Shown: piece by piece, positions 1 through 6,610 of the stretch
Numbering within the stretch: the first letter of the stretch is position 1
Layout: each line of letters opens with the position of its first letter
NCBI RefSeq assembly: GCF_014524545.1
Contig: NZ_CP053557.1
Coordinates: forward strand, 1,389,501 to 1,453,500
Reading direction: 5' to 3'
Source of the DNA: Exiguobacterium sp. Helios
GTDB lineage: Bacteria; Bacillota; Bacilli; Exiguobacteriales; Exiguobacteriaceae
DNA: 64,000 bases
Translations under genes and position numbers: made by a program
Notes under the pieces: generated by a model
What the model saw: the letters and a program-made list of their open reading frames with translations, nothing else
Told to the model about the DNA's origin: nothing
The model's database searches: none

Positions 1-19
1 GAGAAAGTGAGGCGGAACG

Positions 20-343
20 ATGTTACAACCTTATGTACAATTGGATGAGTCCGGACGACCTCAAAAAGGTCTGTTGCCGGAGACAGCGGACGGTCGTGTC
101 GTCGAATTTTATTACGATACGAACGGAACGGACATCACGGTCGTATTCGTGACGATTCCGGTTCAGGATACGAGCCGGAAGCGGGCGTTCACGGTCGGAA
201 AAACGTTTAAGACGATTTCGACGCTCGAGGACTTTACATTGGTACGATACGACTTGACGGACCATAAAATCCTCGCGACACTCGAGATGTTTGCCGATGG
301 ATCGAAGCGTCAAATTGATGCTTCGAGATTGCTCGACTATTAA
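20..343 (+). CDS. Hypothetical protein, 107 aa
   Basis: Small soluble protein that I do not recognise. No signal peptide, membrane segment or cysteine is visible; the residues alternate in a way that suggests a beta-rich fold. A purine-rich stretch (GAGAAAGTGAGGCGG) sits just before the ATG and serves as ribosome site. The gene ends right before a strong hairpin terminator that it shares with the convergent gene on the other strand. It may be the last gene of an operon that begins outside the window. No function can be given. Confidence 0.6.
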   Translation: MLQPYVQLDESGRPQKGLLPETADGRVVEFYYDTNGTDITVVFVTIPVQDTSRKRAFTVGKTFKTISTLEDFTLVRYDLTDHKILATLEMFADGSKRQIDASRLLDY

Positions 344-344
344 A

Positions 345-385
345 GAAGGAGGAGACGCGGATCGCCGCGACTCCTCCCTTTTTTA
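345..385. terminator. Bidirectional rho-independent terminator
   Basis: Stem GGAGGAG-A-CGCGG pairs with CCGCG-A-CTCCTCC around a four-base loop and is followed by a T-run on the plus strand. It lies between two convergent genes and can serve both. Confidence 0.8.
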
Positions 386-1684
386 ATGTTGAATCGAAAT
401 CATGTCGTCTTCCATCGAGACCTTCCCGCCGATCGGGAAGGTGAAGAGCGGCATCGTATGACCGAAGTCTGCTCCGGAGATGACCGGAATCGATGAGAGA
501 GCAGGGTACAGGCTGACCAGATAACGCAGGTGTTCATCTGTCATCTGAGTTGCGAGCTGAAAACGACCAAAGACGATTCCTCGAATTTGATCTGCCCCGG
601 GCTGTGCCATCAAAGAAGTAAAATCACGGGCAAATGTCGCCGGATGGACTTCGTAATCATCTTCAAGGAACAGGATACTGTCACGTAAGTCCGGGAAGTA
701 CGATGTACCTTGTAACAGATTTAACGTACAGAGGTTTCCGCCAAGCAGACGTCCTGTCGCAGAACCGGACGACAGGACGACAGGTCCCGGATTCGAAAGC
801 GTTACATTTTTTCCTTCGTACTGATCATGCCAATTGACACTCGGCTCAATCAGCGTCGTTCCGCTTTCGAATAAAACCTTCACGAACGACTGTAACGTAT
901 AGGCATCGCGGGAGGCGAGTGCGCGTAACATCGGTCCGGAATAGGTAACGAGTCCGCTTTGCGTCAGGAGTGCCTGACTAAGCGCCGTAATGTCGGAAAA
1001 ACCGCAGAGAATCTTTGGATTGTTCCGGATTAAATCGTAGTCCAGCCCGTCCAGCAATTCATTGGAACTAAATCCACCGCGGACACATAAAATCGCATCA
1101 ATCGATGGATCGGCGAACGCGGTGTGGAGATCGTCCAGGCGGCATGCAGGATCACTCGAACCAAACGGATTCAAGGCCCGGGCATGTTGACTGATCGAAA
1201 CCCGTAAGCCAAACGATTCCAAAACCGTAATTGCCTGATCGAGGATATTTGACTCGACTGTCGCGAGACTTGAGGCCGGTGCGAGCAAACGAACGTGGGA
1301 ACCGTTCGTCAGCCGTTTCGGGACGATAACGGGAATTTGCTGTTCAATGCATTCAATCCGGTTACCGAACGGGTCATTTGTAAACAAACGTCGGCGTGGT
1401 GCCAGGCGGTCATCAAACTGAACAGGGTATCCGTCAGTCTGTAACCGGTTTGCCAAGTCATCCAGATGCGAAAAGGTCAGACCCGGATGCGCTTTTGTGG
1501 CAGGATGAAACGGCTCTTCGATACCGAGGTGAAGCAAGGCAGCGTGCGATTCAAACCAGACACCACCGCTTGCTTTGACACCGGACGGTTTGTCAACTTC
1601 CTTCATATGTAAAAGCCCGGCATAAAAAGCCCGAGCCTGTTCTTCCGAGTTTCTTGGGGCAGCTAACTGTACATGATCTAACAT
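383..1684 (-). CDS. Fusion: VOC (glyoxalase) domain + S66 LD-carboxypeptidase (MccF/LdcA-like)
   Basis: The 433-aa protein has two parts. Residues 1-118 look like one VOC/glyoxalase module (starts MLDHVQLAAP, ends near DPFGNRIECIE). Residues 122-433 are a serine peptidase of family S66, whose members cleave LD-bonds in murein peptides (LdcA) or detoxify microcin C-type compounds (MccF). The expected catalytic residues are present: Ser230 in GFSDITAL, Glu341 in LFLEDDYE and His409 in GADFGHT. Start chosen at the ATG at 1684, which has AGAGGA nine bases upstream; the upstream in-frame TTG overlaps that ribosome site. The gene follows the 1708-2721 gene at 23 bases, so the two are probably co-transcribed. 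The two domains are normally separate proteins, so this is a true fusion, a lost stop codon or a sequencing error. No cytoplasmic export signal is seen. Confidence 0.8.
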   Translation of the reverse strand: MLDHVQLAAPRNSEEQARAFYAGLLHMKEVDKPSGVKASGGVWFESHAALLHLGIEEPFHPATKAHPGLTFSHLDDLANRLQTDGYPVQFDDRLAPRRRLFTNDPFGNRIECIEQQIPVIVPKRLTNGSHVRLLAPASSLATVESNILDQAITVLESFGLRVSISQHARALNPFGSSDPACRLDDLHTAFADPSIDAILCVRGGFSSNELLDGLDYDLIRNNPKILCGFSDITALSQALLTQSGLVTYSGPMLRALASRDAYTLQSFVKVLFESGTTLIEPSVNWHDQYEGKNVTLSNPGPVVLSSGSATGRLLGGNLCTLNLLQGTSYFPDLRDSILFLEDDYEVHPATFARDFTSLMAQPGADQIRGIVFGRFQLATQMTDEHLRYLVSLYPALSSIPVISGADFGHTMPLFTFPIGGKVSMEDDMISIQH

Positions 1685-1707
1685 TCTGACACGTCCTCTC
1701 AAGAAAA

Positions 1708-2721
1708 TTAAACGATGAATTCTGTGACCCGTTTGAGTTCCCGTTCGACGAAATTCAAATAAAAATGTCCGTCAATCCGTCGATCCAGTTCCTGGGCGAC
1801 TTCGTAAATATTGGAGCGCAGTACTCCGAGATAGGCAACTTCGGCATGACGCGCAGCACGGTAGGACGCTGCATAGTGGGCGAGCAGGAATTGCAGGTAA
1901 CCACGGTCCGTCAATAATGGAATCAACTGTTTTTTCTCTTCCATCGACCAGACGTACTTGTCGTCGTAATACATTGCGGCATAGAGGTGGTACGGTTCAT
2001 CGCCGCCCGTAAAGAGCGGTTTAACCCGTTTGACTTCTTGGATCAATCGTTCCGTCCAATCAAACCGGTCTTTCTTCCGACTGATGAATAACGGAAGGAT
2101 AAACGGATGGGCTTGATCGGGCATACGCGAACAGCCACGCTCATGGCGGATTGCGGCATACAGTAACAAGGCCCGGTCTTCGTAACCGCGTTCAATCGCA
2201 TATGTCATCCGGCTGAAACCTTCGCAAGACGGGCAGTCACTTAATTCATCGGACGGAGCGTCAATCCATTCGGAAAGATAGTGGTCCGCCTGTTCTTCGT
2301 CACCGAGTTTGCTGTAAATCATAAAGCCGATATAATCCCGTGTCCGGGCAAAGCCGTGAGTGTCACAAAAATCAACGAACCGGTCAAAGTCTTCTTCTAA
2401 CAAGGCAACAGGCATATCCTCCTGTTCGGCTGCATAAATTAAATAGGATTTATAATTCCAGTACAGGTCAAGTTCCTGTTTAGGGGTTAATGTCAATTCG
2501 TCTTTTCGGACCCAATCCATCAAAAGGGAAAAGGAAACTAAAAAAGAGCGGAAGTGACCCAAATCGAATTGGTTTTGAGAAAACGTCCATAAGGCAAGGG
2601 GACGGAGTGTCGCATCAGTCGTGTCTTCAAAAATGGTCCAAAGTGATTCACCACGTTCGAGTGACGGATCTGCCTCTTTTAAACGGAGATATAAAGTGTT
2701 GAGTTCTTCGTGAGGGTTCAT
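1708..2721 (-). CDS. Hypothetical helical-repeat protein, 337 aa
   Basis: Soluble, strongly helical protein rich in Glu, Leu, Tyr and Arg, with a spacing that recalls TPR-like repeats, though no clear repeat consensus can be written. There is a CPSC pair near residue 160 (DCPSCEGF). Start chosen at the ATG at 2721 because AAGGAGG lies seven bases upstream; an upstream in-frame start would read through that site. It is the first gene of a probable two-gene operon with the VOC/carboxypeptidase fusion. I do not recognise the family. Confidence 0.6.
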   Translation of the reverse strand: MNPHEELNTLYLRLKEADPSLERGESLWTIFEDTTDATLRPLALWTFSQNQFDLGHFRSFLVSFSLLMDWVRKDELTLTPKQELDLYWNYKSYLIYAAEQEDMPVALLEEDFDRFVDFCDTHGFARTRDYIGFMIYSKLGDEEQADHYLSEWIDAPSDELSDCPSCEGFSRMTYAIERGYEDRALLLYAAIRHERGCSRMPDQAHPFILPLFISRKKDRFDWTERLIQEVKRVKPLFTGGDEPYHLYAAMYYDDKYVWSMEEKKQLIPLLTDRGYLQFLLAHYAASYRAARHAEVAYLGVLRSNIYEVAQELDRRIDGHFYLNFVERELKRVTEFIV

Positions 2722-2812
2722 CTGTACCCCTCCTTTCTTATATGAGTATACCACGCACGGATTCAGATGACGTCACGGATGTCTGTCGACAAAAAAATGA
2801 TTCCGCCCACGA

Positions 2813-3253
2813 TTAGTCGCGGCTCGGAATCATTTCAAGGATTTGTCGATGTGTGGAACTCGTTGGATGAAGTAAATCATTTATCGTGTAACTGTTCAAG
2901 ACTTGATGAAACGCAGCAATCGCGTCATCAAAAGCGTCGCGTGCAGGGTCTAAAGAAGGGAGCTCGGACATCCCCTCGAGTGGATCTAAAAAGTGAGTTG
3001 TTGGTTCAAACAATTGCACTACGTCACCGATATAAATTTCATCCGGCGGGCTTGCCAAACGGAATCCGCCACCTCGACCTCGAACAGAATGAATCAATCC
3101 ATTTTGTCCTAACCGATAGACGACTTTCATCAGATGATTTTTTGAAATGTCGTAACAGTCCGCTACTTCCTGAATTCGGACCAATCGATCAGAGTTTGCC
3201 CCGGCAAATAACAGGGATCTGATTGCATAATCCGTATAACGTGTCATGCGCAT
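2813..3253 (-). CDS. Rrf2-family regulator, NsrR-like, lacking the Fe-S cysteines
   Basis: 146-aa winged-helix DNA-binding protein. The start MRMTRYTDYAIRSLLF and the wing region SVRGRGGGFRLA match the NsrR branch of the Rrf2 family, as does the C-terminal segment LNSYTINDLL. NsrR senses nitric oxide through an Fe-S cluster held by three cysteines near residues 90-106. Here that stretch (roughly 88-102, FLDPLEGMSELPSLD) has none; the only cysteine is Cys33 in the DNA-binding half. The protein is therefore unlikely to bind the usual cluster. Start at 3253 follows AGGTGA by five bases and aligns with known NsrR starts; 3247 is an alternative. It is transcribed away from the flavohemoglobin-like gene at 3395, which it probably controls. 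Confidence 0.75.
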   Translation of the reverse strand: MRMTRYTDYAIRSLLFAGANSDRLVRIQEVADCYDISKNHLMKVVYRLGQNGLIHSVRGRGGGFRLASPPDEIYIGDVVQLFEPTTHFLDPLEGMSELPSLDPARDAFDDAIAAFHQVLNSYTINDLLHPTSSTHRQILEMIPSRD

Positions 3254-3315
3254 TTTCCTCACCTACTTACCTACACATCTTAGAGAAGTTTAATAGGAAG
3301 TACAAGTTTGAATGT

Positions 3316-3338
3316 GCATATCTAAAGATGCATTTTAG
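3316..3338. promoter_or_regulatory. Candidate Rrf2/NsrR-type operator
   Basis: The divergent intergenic space contains AAGATGCATTTT (3325-3336), which agrees with the half-site I recall for NsrR, preceded by a loosely inverted TGCATATCT. A TAATAT -10-like box for the plus-strand gene follows at 3367-3372. The assignment depends on motif memory and context. Confidence 0.4.
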
Positions 3339-3394
3339 AGATTGAATTTAAAGAAAAGGTCGGGCATAATATACGAGGAAAGGTAGGTCATGTC

Positions 3395-4195
3395 ATGCAT
3401 TTTGATCAGGCATTACATTTATTACAATCGATCGGACCACAAGTGGATCAAAACGGCTTACGAATTGCCAGCCGTTTTTATAAACAGTTGGAAAATAAGT
3501 ATAGCGCAGAACTGCAGGAAATAGGAAGTCTCGAGCTTCCATCGCAAAGTTTTGAGCTCCGGATCCTCCGATTGGCTCAACTTTTAAAACATGTCACGCA
3601 TCAACATGAATCCAGTGAACTGTTTAAAATGGTCTTATTAAATGAAATCAGGCAAACCAAATCTTTTATCCTGACCTATCCGGATATCGTCAGTACCGAG
3701 ATTGTCGATGCGGTCAGAGTGGAGCTTGGATTGTCATCGACGGACCCGGTGCTTGAAGCCTGGCAGATTGTCCATCATCAATTAGTCGAGACGTGCCGCC
3801 ATTTTTGCAAATATAAGCAACAAGGTGACTGGTCTCGTCTTGGTGTCCTGCTCGTCGCGGAAGGGCATCATCTGGGTGCTATCATCGATGAGGCGCAATA
3901 TGCGCTGATGAGTGGACGGACAACGACGATTTTACATGTCCGGACAACAAAACCGTCTTCAAAGAAGATGTTGTCAGATCTTAATTCACTCACAAAACAG
4001 GGCTTAATTTTTCATAGCATTCAGAATGAGGGATGGGACGAAGAAATTGAAAGTTTCCTGGAACTCATTTCAATAGACGATCCAATCGTTTTCGTGAGCG
4101 GCTCGAGTCGATTCATTGCCGAAGTACAACGAACGTTAGAACCTCTGCCCGTTATATTTGGTCCATTTGTTGCGGACGGTGTGTTGCCATCTTGA
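3395..4195 (+). CDS. Flavohemoglobin-like protein without FAD domain and without evident proximal haem His
   Basis: 266-aa protein. Residues 1-140 follow the globin domain of flavohemoglobin Hmp: IGPQVDQNGLRIASRFYKQL contains the distal Tyr at position 29, exactly where Hmp has it, and DPVLEAWQIVHHQLVETC matches the last globin helix. Where Hmp has the proximal histidine (EHYPIV) this protein reads LTYPDIV, so the haem ligand appears lost, as does the CD-corner Phe. Residues 148-257 resemble the NAD-binding domain of Hmp, ending in FGP at 255-257, but the glycine motif and the CGP motif are degraded (AEGHHLG, SGS). The FAD-binding domain of about 110 residues is missing between them. It is probably a pseudo-enzyme or sensor. 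It is divergent from the cysteine-less NsrR-like gene, which suggests a coupled change of function. Confidence 0.65.
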   Translation: MHFDQALHLLQSIGPQVDQNGLRIASRFYKQLENKYSAELQEIGSLELPSQSFELRILRLAQLLKHVTHQHESSELFKMVLLNEIRQTKSFILTYPDIVSTEIVDAVRVELGLSSTDPVLEAWQIVHHQLVETCRHFCKYKQQGDWSRLGVLLVAEGHHLGAIIDEAQYALMSGRTTTILHVRTTKPSSKKMLSDLNSLTKQGLIFHSIQNEGWDEEIESFLELISIDDPIVFVSGSSRFIAEVQRTLEPLPVIFGPFVADGVLPS

Positions 4196-4330
4196 TAGTG
4201 TTCGAAAATCAAGTCTGTCTTTTGGAACATTCGAAGCAGAAGCCATTTCCTACATGAGCTGTTTCGGGTTCCGGAATGCTTTGAATGTATAATCAATTTT
4301 TTCTCAGATAGGAACAGACCACCTATTTTG

Positions 4331-4630
4331 TCAAACGATCAGGAGGCAATAACGTGTCAGGGAAGTGAACGGGGCTTTTGTCATATAAACATGCGTATAG
4401 GAATCATCAAATGTAATCAAGGCAGAGACAAGATGAGACCGGATATGGCGACAAGAATGGCTTCGTCGTTGTGGTGTAATCAATTCGTCCCGATTGGAAT
4501 CGAAGTCTAATAACAGTTGGAGCGGCTGCTCCGTAAAAATCGTCACCTGACAGCGGATCCCGACTCGTTGATAGTAATCGAAGATGCACTGGCGAACGGA
4601 TAGCGCTCTTTTATGGGGAATCATCTGCAT
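4331..4630 (-). CDS. Hypothetical protein, 99 aa (doubtful)
   Basis: Open frame starting MQMIPHKRALSVRQ with AAGGGAG a few bases upstream of the ATG at 4630. The first 60 residues look protein-like; the last 30 look like read-through into non-coding sequence, so it may be a truncated or frameshifted gene. It lies just downstream of an IS605-type end relic on the same strand. No family recognised. Confidence 0.35.
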   Translation of the reverse strand: MQMIPHKRALSVRQCIFDYYQRVGIRCQVTIFTEQPLQLLLDFDSNRDELITPQRRSHSCRHIRSHLVSALITFDDSYTHVYMTKAPFTSLTRYCLLIV

Positions 4631-4690
4631 CGTCTCTCCCTTAAACCGGAACTGAAGCATCGCGATTCCTACGTTAATGTCCCGATCCTG

Positions 4691-4790
4691 ACACTCCCAC
4701 TCCCACCACGGAAGTAGTGGGCTTTCTGGCCTTAAATTCTGTAAAGGAGTTCATTTCCTGCTGTGGAGAGTAAATATCTCCACGGAAAAC
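4691..4790 (-). mobile_element. Relic of an IS200/IS605-type element end
   Basis: Read on the minus strand, this intergenic stretch carries GGCCAGAAAGCCCAC followed by a hairpin (GCCCACTAC-TTCC-GTGGTGGG with one mismatch, 4702-4721 on plus). This is the typical layout of the right end of IS605/tnpB elements, where the transposon end also forms the 3' part of the guide RNA. A second perfect 7-bp hairpin (GTGGAGA/TCTCCAC) lies at 4763-4783. No tnpA or tnpB is present nearby, so it is a solo end or the scar of a lost element. Confidence 0.45.
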
Positions 4791-4884
4791 TTGTAAAATA
4801 AATACTACTATTTAATCATCAATACCCTTTCTCCTCCTCGAATATCATATAGGACGAAATTCCTTATTAAATCATATACATACG

Positions 4885-4932
4885 AAAACCCCAAACCGGA
4901 TACTTTTGACGAGTGTCTGGTTTGGGGTTTCT
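4885..4932 (-). terminator. Rho-independent terminator of the MFS gene
   Basis: AAACCCCAAACC pairs with GGTTTGGGGTTT across a loop of about 20 bases. On the minus strand a T-rich tail follows, so it ends the transcript of the MFS gene at 4965-6212. Confidence 0.75.
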
Positions 4933-4964
4933 ATATTAAATGAGTAAAAAAAATCTACTTTAAT

Positions 4965-6212
4965 TTATGCGGATTGAGACAACCGTTTCGCGCGTTGGAT
5001 CGAGCGATCAAGCGCGAGATAAACAAGTCCGGACAGACAACAGGCGAGTCCGACACCGGCAAGTGCATATTGTCCGTTTCCGGAGTCAAGGAACAGGGAT
5101 CCGAGGAGCGGCGCCGTCACACCACCGATTAGCCACTGGATACTGGCGGCACCGTTATACGTTCCGCGCAAATGTTCCGGTGCAATCAATGCGATGAATG
5201 TCATCTGGACCGGTGACATGATCATCTCACCGAGTGTATAGAGGGCGTAGATGACCAGTAAAATCGTGACGAGCACGATATAGCCGGTTCCGAGTGAAAA
5301 CAGATAAGACGGAATGAACGCGAGTAAAATCATCCCGAGTCCGAAGATGCTAGCCCCGAGCAGCATGACTTTACCGAATGCTTTACCGGACAGGCGGGCA
5401 GCGACCGGGAACTGGAACAGGACGACCATGATGCCGTTCAGTCCCATCAGGTACGGGAACGGATTTTTATCGTTCGGCAGTCCCGGTAACGCTTCCTTCA
5501 GGAAAACCGGCAACATGCTTTCGACGAGAGCGAAGCCCATCGAGATGAAAACACCGGCGGCGATAAAAATCACGAAAACATGATCTTTGCGCAGGACGGT
5601 GAAGGCTGACAGTTTCGGCTCATCCTGCGTGTGTTCGATCTGATCCGGCTTTGTTTCCTGGATGAAGATCAACAAGACGAGTGCATACAGGAAAAACACG
5701 GCTGCAGCGGCATAAAAGATCAGCGACCGGTCGACGAACAGAACAGCACTTCCGATCAACGGACCAAACGCAGCCCCGACATTATGTCCCATCCGGAGTA
5801 GTCCGAATGATTCGTTGAGCCGCTCCGGCGGCGTGACATCAGCGACCATGGCGCTCGCTGCCGGGTGGAACAAGGAGTTCGTCAGACCGAGCAAGGCGTT
5901 CATCAGTAGTAACGGCCAAAACGAATCGGCGAACGAGAAGCCGATCAATGCGATGACATCGCCGACGATCGAAATGACCATCAGCGGTTTACGTCCGTAC
6001 AGGTCGGCGAGATAGCCGCCAAGGAACGAACCGAACAGGGACGTGATTGGACCGGTCGCCATGATGAGACCGACTAAAAAATACGAATCGAGCTGTTCCG
6101 AGTAATAAAGAACAAGAAATGGTGCAATCATGAACATCATGACTCCGGTAATCGTTTCCCCGACGAACCGGATCCAAATGTTACGGTCAAGCTGTTTTAG
6201 TGCAGTAAACAT
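4965..6212 (-). CDS. MFS multidrug-type efflux transporter
   Basis: 415-aa membrane protein with about twelve hydrophobic segments and the MFS motif A after the second one (GGYLADLYGRKPLM, near residues 68-81). A charged central loop (ETKPDQIEHTQDEPK) divides the two six-helix halves. The family exports drugs or other small molecules by proton antiport. Start chosen at the ATG at 6212 with AAGGGG eight bases upstream; the in-frame TTG two codons earlier is too close to that site. The substrate cannot be read from sequence, but the gene is preceded by a translated leader and an internal terminator, an arrangement typical of ribosome-targeting antibiotic resistance genes that are induced by drug-stalled ribosomes. 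Confidence 0.85.
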   Translation of the reverse strand: MFTALKQLDRNIWIRFVGETITGVMMFMIAPFLVLYYSEQLDSYFLVGLIMATGPITSLFGSFLGGYLADLYGRKPLMVISIVGDVIALIGFSFADSFWPLLLMNALLGLTNSLFHPAASAMVADVTPPERLNESFGLLRMGHNVGAAFGPLIGSAVLFVDRSLIFYAAAAVFFLYALVLLIFIQETKPDQIEHTQDEPKLSAFTVLRKDHVFVIFIAAGVFISMGFALVESMLPVFLKEALPGLPNDKNPFPYLMGLNGIMVVLFQFPVAARLSGKAFGKVMLLGASIFGLGMILLAFIPSYLFSLGTGYIVLVTILLVIYALYTLGEMIMSPVQMTFIALIAPEHLRGTYNGAASIQWLIGGVTAPLLGSLFLDSGNGQYALAGVGLACCLSGLVYLALDRSIQRAKRLSQSA

Positions 6213-6246
6213 AAACAAAACCCCTTATATTTCCGTTTTTAGACCA

Positions 6247-6285
6247 TGAAAAAGACGGATACGCACAAATATGGGCATACCCGTC
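6247..6285 (-). terminator. Leader terminator (attenuator) before the MFS gene
   Basis: On the minus strand GACGGGTATGC pairs with GCGTATCCGTC (11 bp, two G-U pairs) and is followed by TTTTT. It lies between the leader ORF and the ribosome site of the MFS gene, so it would stop transcription before the gene unless disrupted. Confidence 0.65.
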
Positions 6286-6305
6286 CTGATATAAGAGGGC
6301 AGCAT

Positions 6306-6325
6306 GTACGTATACGCATACGTAC
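6306..6325 (-). promoter_or_regulatory. Perfect hairpin in the MFS leader, candidate anti-terminator module
   Basis: GTACGTAT-GCGT-ATACGTAC forms a perfect 8-bp stem just after the leader ORF. The core ACGTAC also occurs before the leader start (6416-6422) and in the last codons of the leader (6359-6365), so mutually exclusive pairings are possible. Its role as a switch is inferred. Confidence 0.55.
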
Positions 6326-6343
6326 ACCCTGCTTAATTAAAAA

Positions 6344-6415
6344 TTAAACGATTGGGTGACGTACAGTTGTAGCCAATACGTGAATCGATGGTTGCTGATT
6401 AAATGATTGTGACAT
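6344..6415 (-). CDS. Leader peptide of the MFS gene, 23 aa
   Basis: Short frame beginning MSQSFNQQPS and ending TTVRHPIV, preceded by a very strong ribosome site (AAGGAGGAG, eight bases before the ATG). A good promoter lies upstream (TTGACA, 16 bases, TATACG) and a hairpin plus terminator lie downstream, before the MFS gene. The layout corresponds to ribosome-mediated attenuation: a ribosome stalled by an antibiotic on the leader would change the RNA fold and let polymerase pass the terminator. I do not know a published peptide of this sequence. The stalling codon is not evident, although the C-terminal codons overlap one of the pairing segments. Confidence 0.65.
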   Translation of the reverse strand: MSQSFNQQPSIHVLATTVRHPIV

Positions 6416-6456
6416 TGTACGTCTCCTCCTTTTTGTAATAGTAACTTCCTCGTCAT

Positions 6457-6484
6457 CGTATAGAACATGAGGCAGGATTGTCAA
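6457..6484 (-). promoter_or_regulatory. SigA-type promoter of the leader-MFS transcript
   Basis: On the minus strand TTGACA (6479-6484) and TATACG (6457-6462) are 16 bases apart, about 40 bases before the leader start. The -35 box is a perfect consensus. Confidence 0.7.
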
Positions 6485-6610
6485 TATGAAATCTGAAAAT
6501 TAAGTCAACAAAGTGAAATGGACGAGACTGCGAAAATTCGGTATGATAGACTAGTTGCGAAAAAGTATCTGTATCGAGGTTGAATATATAGGTGAAAGGA
6601 ATTAATATAC

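Noticed and set aside
2767-3222. Long plus-strand frame of 151 codons opposite the Rrf2 regulator
   Set aside because: It has no ribosome site, its product has no protein-like pattern, and the minus-strand gene has clear family motifs.
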